Positions 13,724 through 21,352 of a DNA stretch of 25,318 nucleotides are shown one piece after another. Position numbers and translations under genes: made by a program. Below the pieces are notes generated by a model. The model was not told the origin of the DNA. It saw nothing but the letters and a program-made list of their open reading frames with translations, and made no database searches. This stretch comes from DATAQC01 sp039649175 (lineage in GTDB: Bacteria; Actinomycetota; Acidimicrobiia; Acidimicrobiales; AC-14), in contig JBBWZS010000061.1 in assembly GCA_039649175.1 (NCBI GenBank), positions 1-25,318 of the forward strand, in the 5' to 3' direction. Numbering within the stretch: position 1 is the stretch's first letter; every line of letters begins with the position of its first letter.

Positions 13724-14190
13724 CCGCAGGCGAGGCTGGTACTGCGTTCGGGCACGCAGCCGGCACTGCGTTCGGGCACGCAGCCGGTTCGCAACACGCA
13801 GCAGCCCAGCAGGAGCAGGCGCACGTTCCACCGGTCGGCGGCCACGCTCGCCGAGGCCGAGCCGGGCACCGGTGCCAGCGTCTCGGTGACCACGACCCGG
13901 GTGCCGCCGACCACAGGCTCCAGGTCGAGCTCCACCGTCGACTCCGGACCGCTGCCGTCGTCGGGCCACCACCGCAGGGCCAGCCGGCGGGCGGGCTCGA
14001 CCTCGTCGACCCGCGCCCGGCGCACCGCACCGTCGGACTCCACGATGACGCCGTCACCCCCGGGCCGGAGGTCGAGGTCGACGGTCGATCCCAGCCACTC
14101 ACCCAGCAGCTCGGGCTCGGCGATGGCCCGCCACACATCGTCGGGCCCGGCGTCGAGCTCCACCGTCCGGGTGATTCGGGTCTCGTCCAT
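13720..14190 (-). CDS. AHSA1/SRPBCC domain protein
   Basis: The 156-residue protein has a START-like hydrophobic-cavity fold. It begins MDETRITRTVELDAGPDDVW, then LLGEWLGSTVDLDLRPGG, RRARVDEVEPARRLALRWW and STVELDLEPVVGGTRVVVTE, and the final helix holds AADRWNVRLLLLG. Such proteins, paired with ArsR regulators, are common in actinobacteria. Their ligands are mostly unknown and no enzymatic residue can be named. After residue 135 the natural fold ends and a Cys-rich tail follows, coded by the 24-bp duplicated repeat at 13741-13788 (GCVPERSA GCVPERST). The ATG at 14190 has AAAGG upstream, and the extra frame to 14265 would run through the operator, so I rejected it. Its stop overlaps the arsR start. 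It is divergent from clpP. Confidence 0.88.
   Translation of the reverse strand: MDETRITRTVELDAGPDDVWRAIAEPELLGEWLGSTVDLDLRPGGDGVIVESDGAVRRARVDEVEPARRLALRWWPDDGSGPESTVELDLEPVVGGTRVVVTETLAPVPGSASASVAADRWNVRLLLLGCCVLRTGCVPERSAGCVPERSTSLACG
13741..13788. repeat. Two tandem 24-bp copies carrying a small palindrome
   Basis: Units 13741-13764 and 13765-13788 differ only in the last base. Each contains the inverted repeat CTGCGT-6 bases-ACGCAG, a 6-bp stem with a 6-base loop. They are read through as the C-terminal tail of the AHSA1 protein. A 16-base part of the unit (TCGGGCACGCAGCCGG) recurs at 14946-14961 near the end of clpP, where the outer arm is lost. Confidence 0.8.
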
Positions 14191-14225
14191 CGCTGCGCCT
14201 TTCGCTGTCGTCGACCTGCCGTGTC

Positions 14226-14275
14226 GTGCAAACAGATCCTTGCACAGGCTACGATGTGCAAACAACTACTTGCAC
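14226..14275. promoter_or_regulatory. Paired GTGCAA-N8-TTGCAC operators between arsR operon and clpP
   Basis: Two 20-bp palindromes with identical arms and identical 8-base spacers lie at 14226-14245 and 14256-14275. Their centres are 30 bp apart, about three helical turns. The arms are GTGCAA and TTGCAC; the spacers share ACA and otherwise differ, as expected for a dimeric winged-helix protein contacting the arms. The ArsR-type regulator coded 500 bases away is the natural candidate. The sites lie 36 bases upstream of the AHSA1 ATG and 13 bases upstream of the clpP ATG. Confidence 0.8.
14227..14255 (+). promoter_or_regulatory. Probable clpP promoter embedded in the operators
   Basis: TACGAT (14250-14255) is a good -10 element. 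Seventeen bases upstream, TGCAAA (14227-14232) is a weak -35 that lies within the left operator. Transcription would begin near 14262, inside the right operator. A protein on both palindromes would therefore block both polymerase binding and start, which fits repression. Confidence 0.6.
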
Positions 14276-14288
14276 GAAGGAGAGACCC

Positions 14289-14981
14289 ATGAGCGTGCTG
14301 GTGCCGACCGTCATCGAACAGACCGCCCGAGGTGAGCGGGCGTTCGACATCTACTCCCGCCTCCTCGCCGAGCGGGTGGTCTTCCTCGGCACCGAGATCG
14401 ACGACAACGTGGCCAACGTGGTGGTGGCCCAGTTGCTCCACCTGCAGTCGGCCGACGCCGACAAGGACATCTCCCTCTACATCAACTCGCCCGGCGGGGA
14501 CATGACGGCGCTGTTCGCCATTCACGACACCATGCAGTACCTGGCCTGCGACGTGGCCACCTACTGCGTCGGCCAGGCCGCCTCCGCCGCCGCCGTACTC
14601 CTGGCCGCCGGGGCCCCGGGCAAGCGCCACCTCCTGGCCAACGGCCGGGTCCTGCTCCACCAGCCCCATGGCGGCGCCCAGGGTCAGTCCACCGACATGG
14701 AGATCGCCGTCCGGGAGATGGTCGAGATGCGTCGCCTCATGATCGCCATCCTCGCCGAGTGCACAGGCCAGTCCGTCGAGCGCATCACCACCGACATCGA
14801 CCGTGACTACATCCTCCGTGGTGAAGCCGCCCTGCGCTACGGCGTGATCGACCACGTCGTCGAGCCCACCGGGCCTCGTCGGCGCGCCCCCCTCCCGGAT
14901 GCCGCCGCCGTCCTCGGCCCCTCCACCGCCCTGGCGTCATCGCCCTCGGGCACGCAGCCGGCCGTGGTCGGGGGGACGTAG
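14289..14981 (+). CDS. clpP: ATP-dependent Clp protease proteolytic subunit
   Basis: This is the serine peptidase that forms the barrel of the Clp protease and degrades proteins fed by a ClpX- or ClpC-type ATPase. It has 230 residues from the ATG at 14289, with AAGGAGAG upstream. The catalytic triad can be placed by family alignment: S99 in VGQAASAAAVLL, H124 in VLLHQPHGG and D173 in DIDRDYIL. YINSPGGDMTALFAIHDTMQ is the usual substrate-binding strand. The catalytic body ends near residue 195 (AALRYGVIDHVVEP); a 30-residue Pro/Ala/Ser tail follows and ends with part of a repeat shared with the AHSA1 gene. No clpX, tig or second clpP is adjacent, so this is probably an accessory paralog with its own regulation by the ArsR-type protein (inference). 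Confidence 0.95.
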   Translation: MSVLVPTVIEQTARGERAFDIYSRLLAERVVFLGTEIDDNVANVVVAQLLHLQSADADKDISLYINSPGGDMTALFAIHDTMQYLACDVATYCVGQAASAAAVLLAAGAPGKRHLLANGRVLLHQPHGGAQGQSTDMEIAVREMVEMRRLMIAILAECTGQSVERITTDIDRDYILRGEAALRYGVIDHVVEPTGPRRRAPLPDAAAVLGPSTALASSPSGTQPAVVGGT

Positions 14982-15021
14982 GCCCCCGACGGCAGCGCTC
15001 ATCCGTCGGGGGGGTGCCGTC

Positions 15022-15756
15022 GTGGGGCAAGATCTCCCCGTGGCCCTGTCTGGTGTCGTGTCCTGGAACCGCCAACCCGTCACCGATCCGGAGGCGGCCG
15101 ACGTCGTCCGCTACGGGCCCGACATCGCCACCGAGGCCGAGCTTCGCCTCCTCGGCCAGGTAGCCGACAAGCGGGTGCTCGAGCTCGGTTGCGGTTCCGG
15201 CGTCGCCTCGGTGGCCCTCGCCACCCAGGGTGCCCGGTCCATCGGCCTCGAGTTCTCCCACGAGCACCTCACCCGGGCCCGGCGCCTGGCCGACAAGGCC
15301 GGCGTCCGCGTGGAGTTCCACGAGGGCGACCTGGCCGATCTGGCCTTCTCCCGGGCCGACACCGTCGACATGGTGTTCTCGGTCTACGCCCTCAGCCTGG
15401 TGGAGGACGTGAACCGGGTCTTCCGACAGGTGCACCGGGTGCTCAAGGGCGGGTGCCCGCTGGTCTTCTCGGTGCCTCACCCTGCCCACGACATGTTCGT
15501 CGACGACGAGGAGCCGCTGATGGTGCGGCGGTCCTACTTCGATGCCGCCCCGATCGACCTCACGTCGGGCGACGCGCCCCTCTTCGGCTACCACCACACC
15601 ATCGCCGATCTCTTCGTCGGGCTCACGCGGGCCAACTTCCGGGTCGACACCATCCTCGAGCCCGAGCCACGGAGCGACCAGCACGACGATCCCGGCTCCC
15701 CGGCCTCTTCGGGCTGGGTGCCCCGAACCCTGATCATGCGGGCCCGCAAGGAGTAG
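15022..15756 (+). CDS. Class I SAM-dependent methyltransferase
   Basis: The methyltransferase has about 244 residues. Motif I is VLELGCGSGVAS (about 52-63), followed by ARSIGLEFSHEHLTRARRLA (motif II), EFHEGDLADLAFS (motif III) and VFSVYALSLVEDVNRVFRQV (motif IV/post). LKGGCPLVFSVPHPA, a typical Methyltransf_11-type strand, comes next. The N-terminus (VSWNRQPVTDPEAADVVRYG) resembles actinobacterial small-molecule methyltransferases, but the substrate cannot be told. Starts at GTG 15022, 15040 or 15058 are all possible; 15022 has a run of G 8 bases upstream. It follows clpP by 40 bases and precedes the Ser/Thr kinase by 16, so it may be co-transcribed with either. Confidence 0.9.
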   Translation: MGQDLPVALSGVVSWNRQPVTDPEAADVVRYGPDIATEAELRLLGQVADKRVLELGCGSGVASVALATQGARSIGLEFSHEHLTRARRLADKAGVRVEFHEGDLADLAFSRADTVDMVFSVYALSLVEDVNRVFRQVHRVLKGGCPLVFSVPHPAHDMFVDDEEPLMVRRSYFDAAPIDLTSGDAPLFGYHHTIADLFVGLTRANFRVDTILEPEPRSDQHDDPGSPASSGWVPRTLIMRARKE

Positions 15757-15772
15757 GCGCCGCCCGGATGAC

Positions 15773-17521
15773 ATGACCAACGAAGCCGACGCCGGCGACA
15801 ACCGATCCGGTGGCAGCGGCGCCCGACGCCGAGCCGACCTGGAGATCCGGGGCTACAGCAACCCCGTCCCCATCGGCCGAGGTGGCTTCGCCGTGGTCTA
15901 CCGGGCCTGGCAGGCGAGCTTCCACCGGGACGTGGCCATCAAGGTGATCGACGTCACCCTCGACGCCATGGCCGTGGGCCGGTTCGAACGGGAGTGCCTG
16001 GCCATCGGCGCCCTCTCCGGCCATCCCAACATCGTGATGGTGCACGAGCTGGGGCTGACGACCGACGGTCGACCCTTCATCGTCATGGAGTACCTCAGCG
16101 GCGGCACGCTGGCCGATTGCATCCAGGCCTCACCCATGTCGGTCGCCCAGGCCACCGCCGTCGGCGTCGCCCTCGCCGGGGCGCTGGCCGCGGCCCATGC
16201 CGCGGGCGTGCTCCACCGGGACGTGAAGCCCGAGAACGTGTTGGTCTCCCGGTTCGGCGAGACCAAGCTGGGCGACTTCGGCATCGCCCGGGTGGAGGGT
16301 CGCACCGAGACCCGCACCGGCAGCATCACCGCCAGCCTGGCCCACGCCTCGCCCGAGGTGCTGGCCGGCCAGCGGCCGTCGGTGGCCTCCGACCTGTACT
16401 CGCTGGGCTCCACCCTCTTCACGCTCCTGTCCGGTACACCGGCGTTCGTCAGGGACACCGACGAGAGCTACCTGCCCCTCGTGACCCGGGTGGCGTCCGA
16501 GGCCGTGCCCGACCTTCGCCCGGCGGGGATCCCCGACGCCGTGTGCCGGGTCATCGAGCAGGCGATGGCCAAGGACCCGGCCGAGCGACAGTCCAGTGCC
16601 GCCGAGCTGGGGCGCCAGCTCCAGGCGGCCCAGGCCGCCGCCGGCGTCCCGGTCACACCGCTGGTGCTCGAAGCCGAGGACTCGCGCCCCCCGTCCGATG
16701 GCGTCACCGTGAGCATCCACGGTCCCGCCGCCGACGACGCTGCCCCGGCGGCGGCCGCTCCCGTCCCCGCCCCTCCGGCCGTCCCACCGGTGATGCCCGC
16801 CACGGTGGTGGCGCCCGAGGTGCCCGAGGTGCCCGGGCCAACCGGGGGCGACCCTTCACCGTTGGGGGCGGCGCCGGGTGGTGACGGCTCCCCGCCCGCC
16901 TCGGCGCGGCGCCGGCCATCGCGCAAGGTGGTGGCCATCGCCGGCGCGGTGGTCATCATCGTGGTCGCCGCCGCCGCGCTGGCCTTCAGCCTCGGTCGTG
17001 ACAGTGGCGGGGGCGGGGGCGGGGGCGGGGGCGACACCCCGAACCCCAACGTGACCACGGTCGCCGTGTCCGGCACCGACGCGTGGACCGACACGGGCGT
17101 CGACGTGGCCGTGGGCGACACCCTGAACGTGACTGCCAGCGGTGAGGTCCACCTGATGACCAACGTCGGGTTCATGGCCGAGCTGGTGGCCGGCCCCGAC
17201 GGCGTGCCCGATGCCCCCGATCTCCACCGCTTCAACCTGATCGCCGATGCCAACCACGGCGCCATGACGGGCAGGATCGGCGAGGGCGGCGACCCGGTCA
17301 TCGTCGGGAGCTCCTACACGGTCGTGGCACCGGTCGCCGGCCGGGTGTTCCTCGGCATCAACGACACCGGGTTCGACGACAACAGCGGGTCGTACACGGC
17401 GACCATCGAGAGGGTCCCGACCGACACCACCCAGCCGACCGACTCGCAGTCGACCGACACCAGCCAACCGACCGACACGACACCGACGACCGACACCACA
17501 CCGACGACGAGCGCGCCCTAG
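15773..17521 (+). CDS. Receptor-type Ser/Thr protein kinase with lectin-like external domain
   Basis: This is a membrane signalling kinase of 582 residues. The kinase domain (about 28-285) has a Gly loop IGRGGFAVVY at 34-43, K57 in VAIKVI, HRDVKPEN with catalytic D150, DFG at 168-170, and the SPE-type motif HASPEVLAG. All are intact, so it should be active. A Pro/Ala linker (about 300-380) leads to one membrane segment (386-407), a run of ten Gly, and an external domain (about 425-545). The external domain has VAVSGTDAWTDTGVDVAVGD and LNVTASGEVH, and later GRVFLGINDTGF, a pattern like the PA-IL (LecA) carbohydrate-binding fold. The tail is a Thr/Asp/Pro stalk. There are no PASTA repeats, so it is not a PknB-type cell-wall kinase. 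The ligand is possibly a sugar (inference). Convergent with the LuxR-type gene. Confidence 0.93.
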   Translation: MTNEADAGDNRSGGSGARRRADLEIRGYSNPVPIGRGGFAVVYRAWQASFHRDVAIKVIDVTLDAMAVGRFERECLAIGALSGHPNIVMVHELGLTTDGRPFIVMEYLSGGTLADCIQASPMSVAQATAVGVALAGALAAAHAAGVLHRDVKPENVLVSRFGETKLGDFGIARVEGRTETRTGSITASLAHASPEVLAGQRPSVASDLYSLGSTLFTLLSGTPAFVRDTDESYLPLVTRVASEAVPDLRPAGIPDAVCRVIEQAMAKDPAERQSSAAELGRQLQAAQAAAGVPVTPLVLEAEDSRPPSDGVTVSIHGPAADDAAPAAAAPVPAPPAVPPVMPATVVAPEVPEVPGPTGGDPSPLGAAPGGDGSPPASARRRPSRKVVAIAGAVVIIVVAAAALAFSLGRDSGGGGGGGGGDTPNPNVTTVAVSGTDAWTDTGVDVAVGDTLNVTASGEVHLMTNVGFMAELVAGPDGVPDAPDLHRFNLIADANHGAMTGRIGEGGDPVIVGSSYTVVAPVAGRVFLGINDTGFDDNSGSYTATIERVPTDTTQPTDSQSTDTSQPTDTTPTTDTTPTTSAP

Positions 17522-17534
17522 CCGTCCCGCCAGA

Positions 17535-19589
17535 TCAGGAATCTGCGGCGGTCTCCATCCACTCCTCACGGTCGACCCACCCGCGCAGGGCGCTGCGGGA
17601 ATGGATGCCGAGCTTGGCGTAGGTGTGGGCGAGATGGGTTTCCACGGTCCGGGGCGACACGAAGAGGCGAGCGGCGGTCTCAGCGTTCGTCATCCCCTTC
17701 GCCACCAGGCGAACCACCTCCCGCTGGGCGGAGGTCAGTCCCGCTCGGCCCTTCGCCGTGGAGTCGCCGAGTCCCCGGTCCTCGCAGGCGGTGGCCACCG
17801 CCTCTGCCGGCGACAGCGTGCGACCCTGTATCCGGGCGTGATCCCAACCGTCACCGAGGGCGTCGGCCACCGCGGCGACGACGCGTTCGTAGAGGGCCTG
17901 GTCGACGGGAGGCCGCACGTAGCCGTTCATCTCCCGCAGTGCCTCAGCGGCGCCGACAAGGCGAGCCGCAGATTCGTTCCAGCTGCGGTCGGCGAACAGC
18001 GCCGCCAGGTCCTCGAGGCAGGACGTGATCGCCGGCAGATCACCGACAGCGTCGTAGAGCCTGAGCGCCTGTTGGCACAGCTGGATCCCTTGGCCGCTGT
18101 CGCCGCCGGTGGCCCGTCCCACTCGGGCCAGGAGTTGCAGGGACTCGCCGGCGGCCTGGCGATCATCGTTGGCGGCGGCGACCATGCCGGCCTGTTCGGC
18201 CAGTTCCCGCGCCGTGGCCATGTCGGCCAGGCCCATCGCCGCCGCCGCGAAGCCGAGCAGACAGCGAGCCTCGTGCCACGGCGGCGCCTTCGCTGAGCGC
18301 CCGAGAGCCAGGGCGTCGTCGAACAGCGCCCGGGCGGCACCAGACTCACCGCGTGTCTGGGCCAGGCGGCCGGCGAACAGCTGGCCCCGCGCCACCGCCA
18401 GTGTCTCGCCGGAGCAACGATCCGCCTCGACGGCCGGCGCCAGCAGGGCTGCGGCACGGCTGTAGTCGCCGCGGAGGCGACACAGCTCGCCGGTCAGGGC
18501 CACGGCGATGGACTGGTTCGGGTGGTTCCCCGCCCGTTGAGCCAGCGCCAACCCGTCGGCGAGCTCACGGGCGGCGGCCGCCAGGGCCCCGACGGCCAGA
18601 TCGACCCGGGCCAGGCCGAGCAGGCCCTGCACCAAGATGCCGTCGGAGCCCGGGCGACGCCCGAGTTGCACGCATTCGTCGAAATCGCACCGGGCCGCAG
18701 CGAGCTGGCCGGAGAAGAACAGCGCCTGGCCCCGCGTGCGCAGCAGATACGCCAGATGGCTCACGTCGCCTGCGGCCCGTGCGGCCCGGATGCCGTCGTC
18801 AAAGGCCTTGAGGGCGCTCCGGGGGGGACCGTAGAAGAGCATGAAGTGGCGTGCGTCGGCTGCTTTCCACGGGGCGCCGATCGCCCGGAACAGCGCCGCC
18901 GCCTGCTCGGCCAGCACCATGCCTTCCTGTACGTCGCCCAATCGACAGTGGACCAACGACGCCCGCAGGCTGAGCGTGGCGCGCAGCCCCAGCGACGTTG
19001 ACTCGCCGGCCTGGGCCAGCGCCCAGTTCACCCAATCGAGGGCCTCGTTCAGGTGTCCCCGTGCTCCCCAGCACCTGACCTGCGCCGACACCAGTGCCAT
19101 GCCGACCTCGACATCGCCGCCATCGCGCGCCCACACCAGTGCGGCGCGGATGTTGTCCAGTTCTGCATCGACACGGCGCAACCAGGCTTCGTCGGCCAGA
19201 GCGACGGGCTCAGCCGATCCGTCGTCGACGAGGCTCAGGCACCACTGTGCGTGTCGCAGCGACAGCGACTCGGCCTCGCCCGCCTCGACGAGGCTGGCCC
19301 GGGCTGCCCTCCGGGTGGTCTGGGCCATCCGATGTCGTGTTGTGGTGTCGGCGTCGACGTCGATCAGCGACCAGGCCACCAGGGCCTCATGGGCAGCGGT
19401 GATCTCGCCCACATCGAGTTCTTCGTCGGCACACACCTGTCGGGCTGCGTCGAGAGTCCATCCCCCGGCGAAGACCGACAGGCGGCTCAACACCGTGGCC
19501 TCGGGGAACGTGAGCGACGCCCATGCCTGGTGCAGCCCGTCTCCGACACTCCCGGCCGACGCTTCAGGGCGGGCCGAGAGGGAGGTCAT
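17535..19589 (-). CDS. LuxR-type regulator with TPR-like body, lacking the N-terminal ATPase
   Basis: The protein has 684 residues. The C-terminal LuxR helix-turn-helix begins near 618 (LTSAQREVVRLVAKGMTNAE) and continues with FVSPRTVETHLAHTYAKLGI. In front is a long array of Ala-rich helical pairs (about 120-600) like the tetratricopeptide body of large LAL/AfsR-type regulators. The first 110 residues (FPEATVLSRLSVFAGGWTLDAARQVC and HRMAQTTRRAARASLVEAGE) match the winged helix that normally follows an NB-ARC/AAA ATPase in such proteins. That ATPase, with Walker A and B motifs, is missing. The only upstream DNA before the cca gene is 294 bases, too little to hold it. The ATG at 19589 lacks a Shine-Dalgarno; an AT-rich TACGTATATTCT lies just upstream. 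It is either a truncated remnant that stayed open, or a naturally headless form. Confidence 0.82.
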   Translation of the reverse strand: MTSLSARPEASAGSVGDGLHQAWASLTFPEATVLSRLSVFAGGWTLDAARQVCADEELDVGEITAAHEALVAWSLIDVDADTTTRHRMAQTTRRAARASLVEAGEAESLSLRHAQWCLSLVDDGSAEPVALADEAWLRRVDAELDNIRAALVWARDGGDVEVGMALVSAQVRCWGARGHLNEALDWVNWALAQAGESTSLGLRATLSLRASLVHCRLGDVQEGMVLAEQAAALFRAIGAPWKAADARHFMLFYGPPRSALKAFDDGIRAARAAGDVSHLAYLLRTRGQALFFSGQLAAARCDFDECVQLGRRPGSDGILVQGLLGLARVDLAVGALAAAARELADGLALAQRAGNHPNQSIAVALTGELCRLRGDYSRAAALLAPAVEADRCSGETLAVARGQLFAGRLAQTRGESGAARALFDDALALGRSAKAPPWHEARCLLGFAAAAMGLADMATARELAEQAGMVAAANDDRQAAGESLQLLARVGRATGGDSGQGIQLCQQALRLYDAVGDLPAITSCLEDLAALFADRSWNESAARLVGAAEALREMNGYVRPPVDQALYERVVAAVADALGDGWDHARIQGRTLSPAEAVATACEDRGLGDSTAKGRAGLTSAQREVVRLVAKGMTNAETAARLFVSPRTVETHLAHTYAKLGIHSRSALRGWVDREEWMETAADS

Positions 19590-19883
19590 GGCGGACGGCA
19601 GAATATACGTAGCGTCTACTGATGCGCTCGTGCGAGAAGGCCGTCATACTCCCCAGGCCGCACCTGCGGCGGATGGCAACCGGCTCGGGGAGATGAGGCT
19701 GCAGGAATAGGCACATCGTTGCGCCGGTCGACTCCCTCCCTGAGCTGTGGGGGCGGCTGGTGCCGTCGGCGCCATCGCTCACGGGGGCATTGCAAATCCG
19801 GGTTTCGTTGAGGTCACGACGGAACGGCACCCGGCTTCAGCATCTTCCGCACGCGTGCGGCCGGCGCGGGCCCGGGCGCGCCG
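19590..19883. other. Intergenic region without a convincing gene
   Basis: This 294-base stretch separates the LuxR-type gene and the CCA-adding enzyme gene, both on the minus strand. It has a minus-strand open frame (88 codons from 19830) that has no ribosome binding site, no recognisable motif and runs into the LuxR gene, so I do not call it. I found no tRNA cloverleaf. It holds the AT-rich TACGTATATTCT near 19600-19612 (minus strand), a possible -10 region for the LuxR-type gene, and the hairpins listed separately at its right end. Confidence 0.6.
19847..19883 (-). terminator. Double hairpin at the 3' end of the CCA-adding enzyme gene
   Basis: Two GC-rich palindromes follow the cca stop directly in the minus direction. 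CGGCGCG (19862-19868) pairs with CGCGCCG (19877-19883) around 8 bases, and the perfect 14-bp palindrome CCGCACGCGTGCGG lies at 19847-19860. No U-tract follows. Stacked hairpins of this type are common intrinsic-like terminators in high-GC bacteria. Confidence 0.65.
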
Positions 19884-21269
19884 CTAGCCGAGCGCCTGGC
19901 GAGCCGCCCACCAGGCGTCGAGGCGCCGGCCGGCTTCCTCCTCGCCGAGGGGCCCCTCTTCCAGGCGCAGGTCGAGCAGGAACTCGCGCGCCTCGCCGAC
20001 GGCCCGACCGGGGCCGATGCCCAGGCGTTCCATGATCTGGGTGCCGTCGAGATCGGGACGGATGGCGTCGAGCTCCTCGCGGGTCTTCAAATCGGCGATC
20101 CTGCGCTCGAGGTCGTCCATCCGGGCCGACAGCGCCGCCGCCCGGGCCCGGTTGCGGGTCGTGCAGTCGCACCGGGTGAGCTCGTTGAGCCGGTCCAGGA
20201 GGGGACCGGCGTCGCGGGCGTAGCGCCGCACCGCGGTGTCGGTCCACGCCTCGTCGCCGTAGCCGTGGAAACGCAGGTGCAACTCGACCAGGCGCCGGAT
20301 GGCGGCGATGTCGTCGTGGGAGTAGCGCAGGGCCTTGAGCCGCTCCTCGGCCATGCGGGCCCCCACCACCTCGTGGTGGTGGAACGACACGCCGTTGGGG
20401 CCGAAGGACCGGGTCTTGGGCTTGCCGATGTCGTGCAGGAGGGCGGCCATGCGCAGGATGCGGTCGGGGCTGGTCTTGTCGACCACGGCGATGGTGTGGG
20501 CCAGCACGTCCTTGTGCCGCTGGACGGGGTCCTGCTCCAGACCCAGGGCGGGGATCTCGGGCAGGAACTCCTCGGCCAGCCCGGTCTGCACGAGGAACCA
20601 CAGCCCCGGGCCCGGCTTGTCGACGACCAGGAGCTTGTCGAGCTCGACGCGGATGCGCTCGGCCGACACGATCTCCATCCGTCCCCGCATGGCCTTGACG
20701 GCGGCCACCAGCTCGGGGTCGGGGACCAGGCCGTAGCCGGCGATGAACCGGGCGGCCCGCAGCATGCGGAGAGGGTCGTCGCCGAAGGAGTCCTCGGGCG
20801 CCAGCGGCGTGCGCAGGCGCAGCTCGCCCAGGTCGGCCACACCACCGAAGGGGTCGACCAGCACCAGGTCGGGCAGCGCCAGGGCCATGGCGTTGACGGT
20901 GAAGTCGCGCCGGGACAGGTCTGCCTCCACGACGTCGGCGAAGGCCACCTCGGGCTTGCGCGAGTCAGGCGAGTAGGCCTCGGCCCGGTGGGTGGTGATC
21001 TCGTAGTGGCGCCCGGCGTGGGAGGCGCCGATGGTGCCGAACCGCTTGCCCTGGGTCCACACCGCGTCGGCCCAGCTGCCGACCACGGCCAGGATGTCGT
21101 CGGGTCGGGCGTCGGTCGTGAAATCGAGGTCGATCTTCTCCAGGGGACGGCCGAGGATGGCGTCGCGGACGCTGCCCCCCACCAGGTAGATCCGGTGCCC
21201 GGCAGCGTGAAACCGCTCGGCCAGGGGCCGGACCTCGTCGAGGAGCGGGCTCATTCGATCGGGGATCAC
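19884..21269 (-). CDS. CCA tRNA nucleotidyltransferase (HD-domain type)
   Basis: This enzyme adds or repairs the 3' CCA end of tRNAs. It has about 461 residues. The nucleotidyltransferase head has YLVGGSVRDAILGR (about 28-41) with the metal-binding pair D47/D49 in KIDLDFTTDA. It then has EITTHR, RRDFTVNAMALAL, DPFGGVADL and the nucleotide-selecting region DDPLRMLRAARFIAGYG. A C-terminal HD phosphohydrolase domain has HTIAVVD and AALLHDIGKPKTRSFG. This architecture is the usual actinobacterial PcnA/CCA form. GTG 21269 gives VIPDRMSPLLDEVRPL, the beginning I expect for the family, with TACCCT 7 bases upstream, so translation may be leaderless. GTG 21287 and ATG 21254 are alternatives. It lies 83 bases after the HDAC-like gene in the same direction. 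Confidence 0.95.
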   Translation of the reverse strand: MIPDRMSPLLDEVRPLAERFHAAGHRIYLVGGSVRDAILGRPLEKIDLDFTTDARPDDILAVVGSWADAVWTQGKRFGTIGASHAGRHYEITTHRAEAYSPDSRKPEVAFADVVEADLSRRDFTVNAMALALPDLVLVDPFGGVADLGELRLRTPLAPEDSFGDDPLRMLRAARFIAGYGLVPDPELVAAVKAMRGRMEIVSAERIRVELDKLLVVDKPGPGLWFLVQTGLAEEFLPEIPALGLEQDPVQRHKDVLAHTIAVVDKTSPDRILRMAALLHDIGKPKTRSFGPNGVSFHHHEVVGARMAEERLKALRYSHDDIAAIRRLVELHLRFHGYGDEAWTDTAVRRYARDAGPLLDRLNELTRCDCTTRNRARAAALSARMDDLERRIADLKTREELDAIRPDLDGTQIMERLGIGPGRAVGEAREFLLDLRLEEGPLGEEEAGRRLDAWWAARQALG

Positions 21270-21352
21270 AGTTGTGAGGGTACCCACCGGCTCGCAACGC
21301 CAGGCGAGAGCACCCGGCGAGCGGCTGGGCCGGGATGGTCGGCGGACGGGCC

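Noticed and set aside
13724..13972. N-terminal extension of the ArsR-type regulator
   Set aside because: The extension lies within the AHSA1 gene and includes the duplicated palindromic repeats. GTG 13723 with the GTGA overlap gives the normal family length.
17005..17034. GGGGGC repeat run in the kinase gene as a possible quadruplex or regulatory element
   Set aside because: It simply codes the ten-glycine linker after the membrane helix. A structural role in DNA cannot be argued from this alone.
19564..19830. Minus-strand 88-codon frame upstream of the LuxR-type gene
   Set aside because: No ribosome binding site, no recognisable motif, and it overlaps the LuxR-type start region. It also cannot supply the missing ATPase.
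19590..19883. Possible tRNA in the largest gene-free stretch
   Set aside because: A T-arm-like GGGTTTCG is present, but no matching anticodon arm or acceptor stem could be built on either strand.
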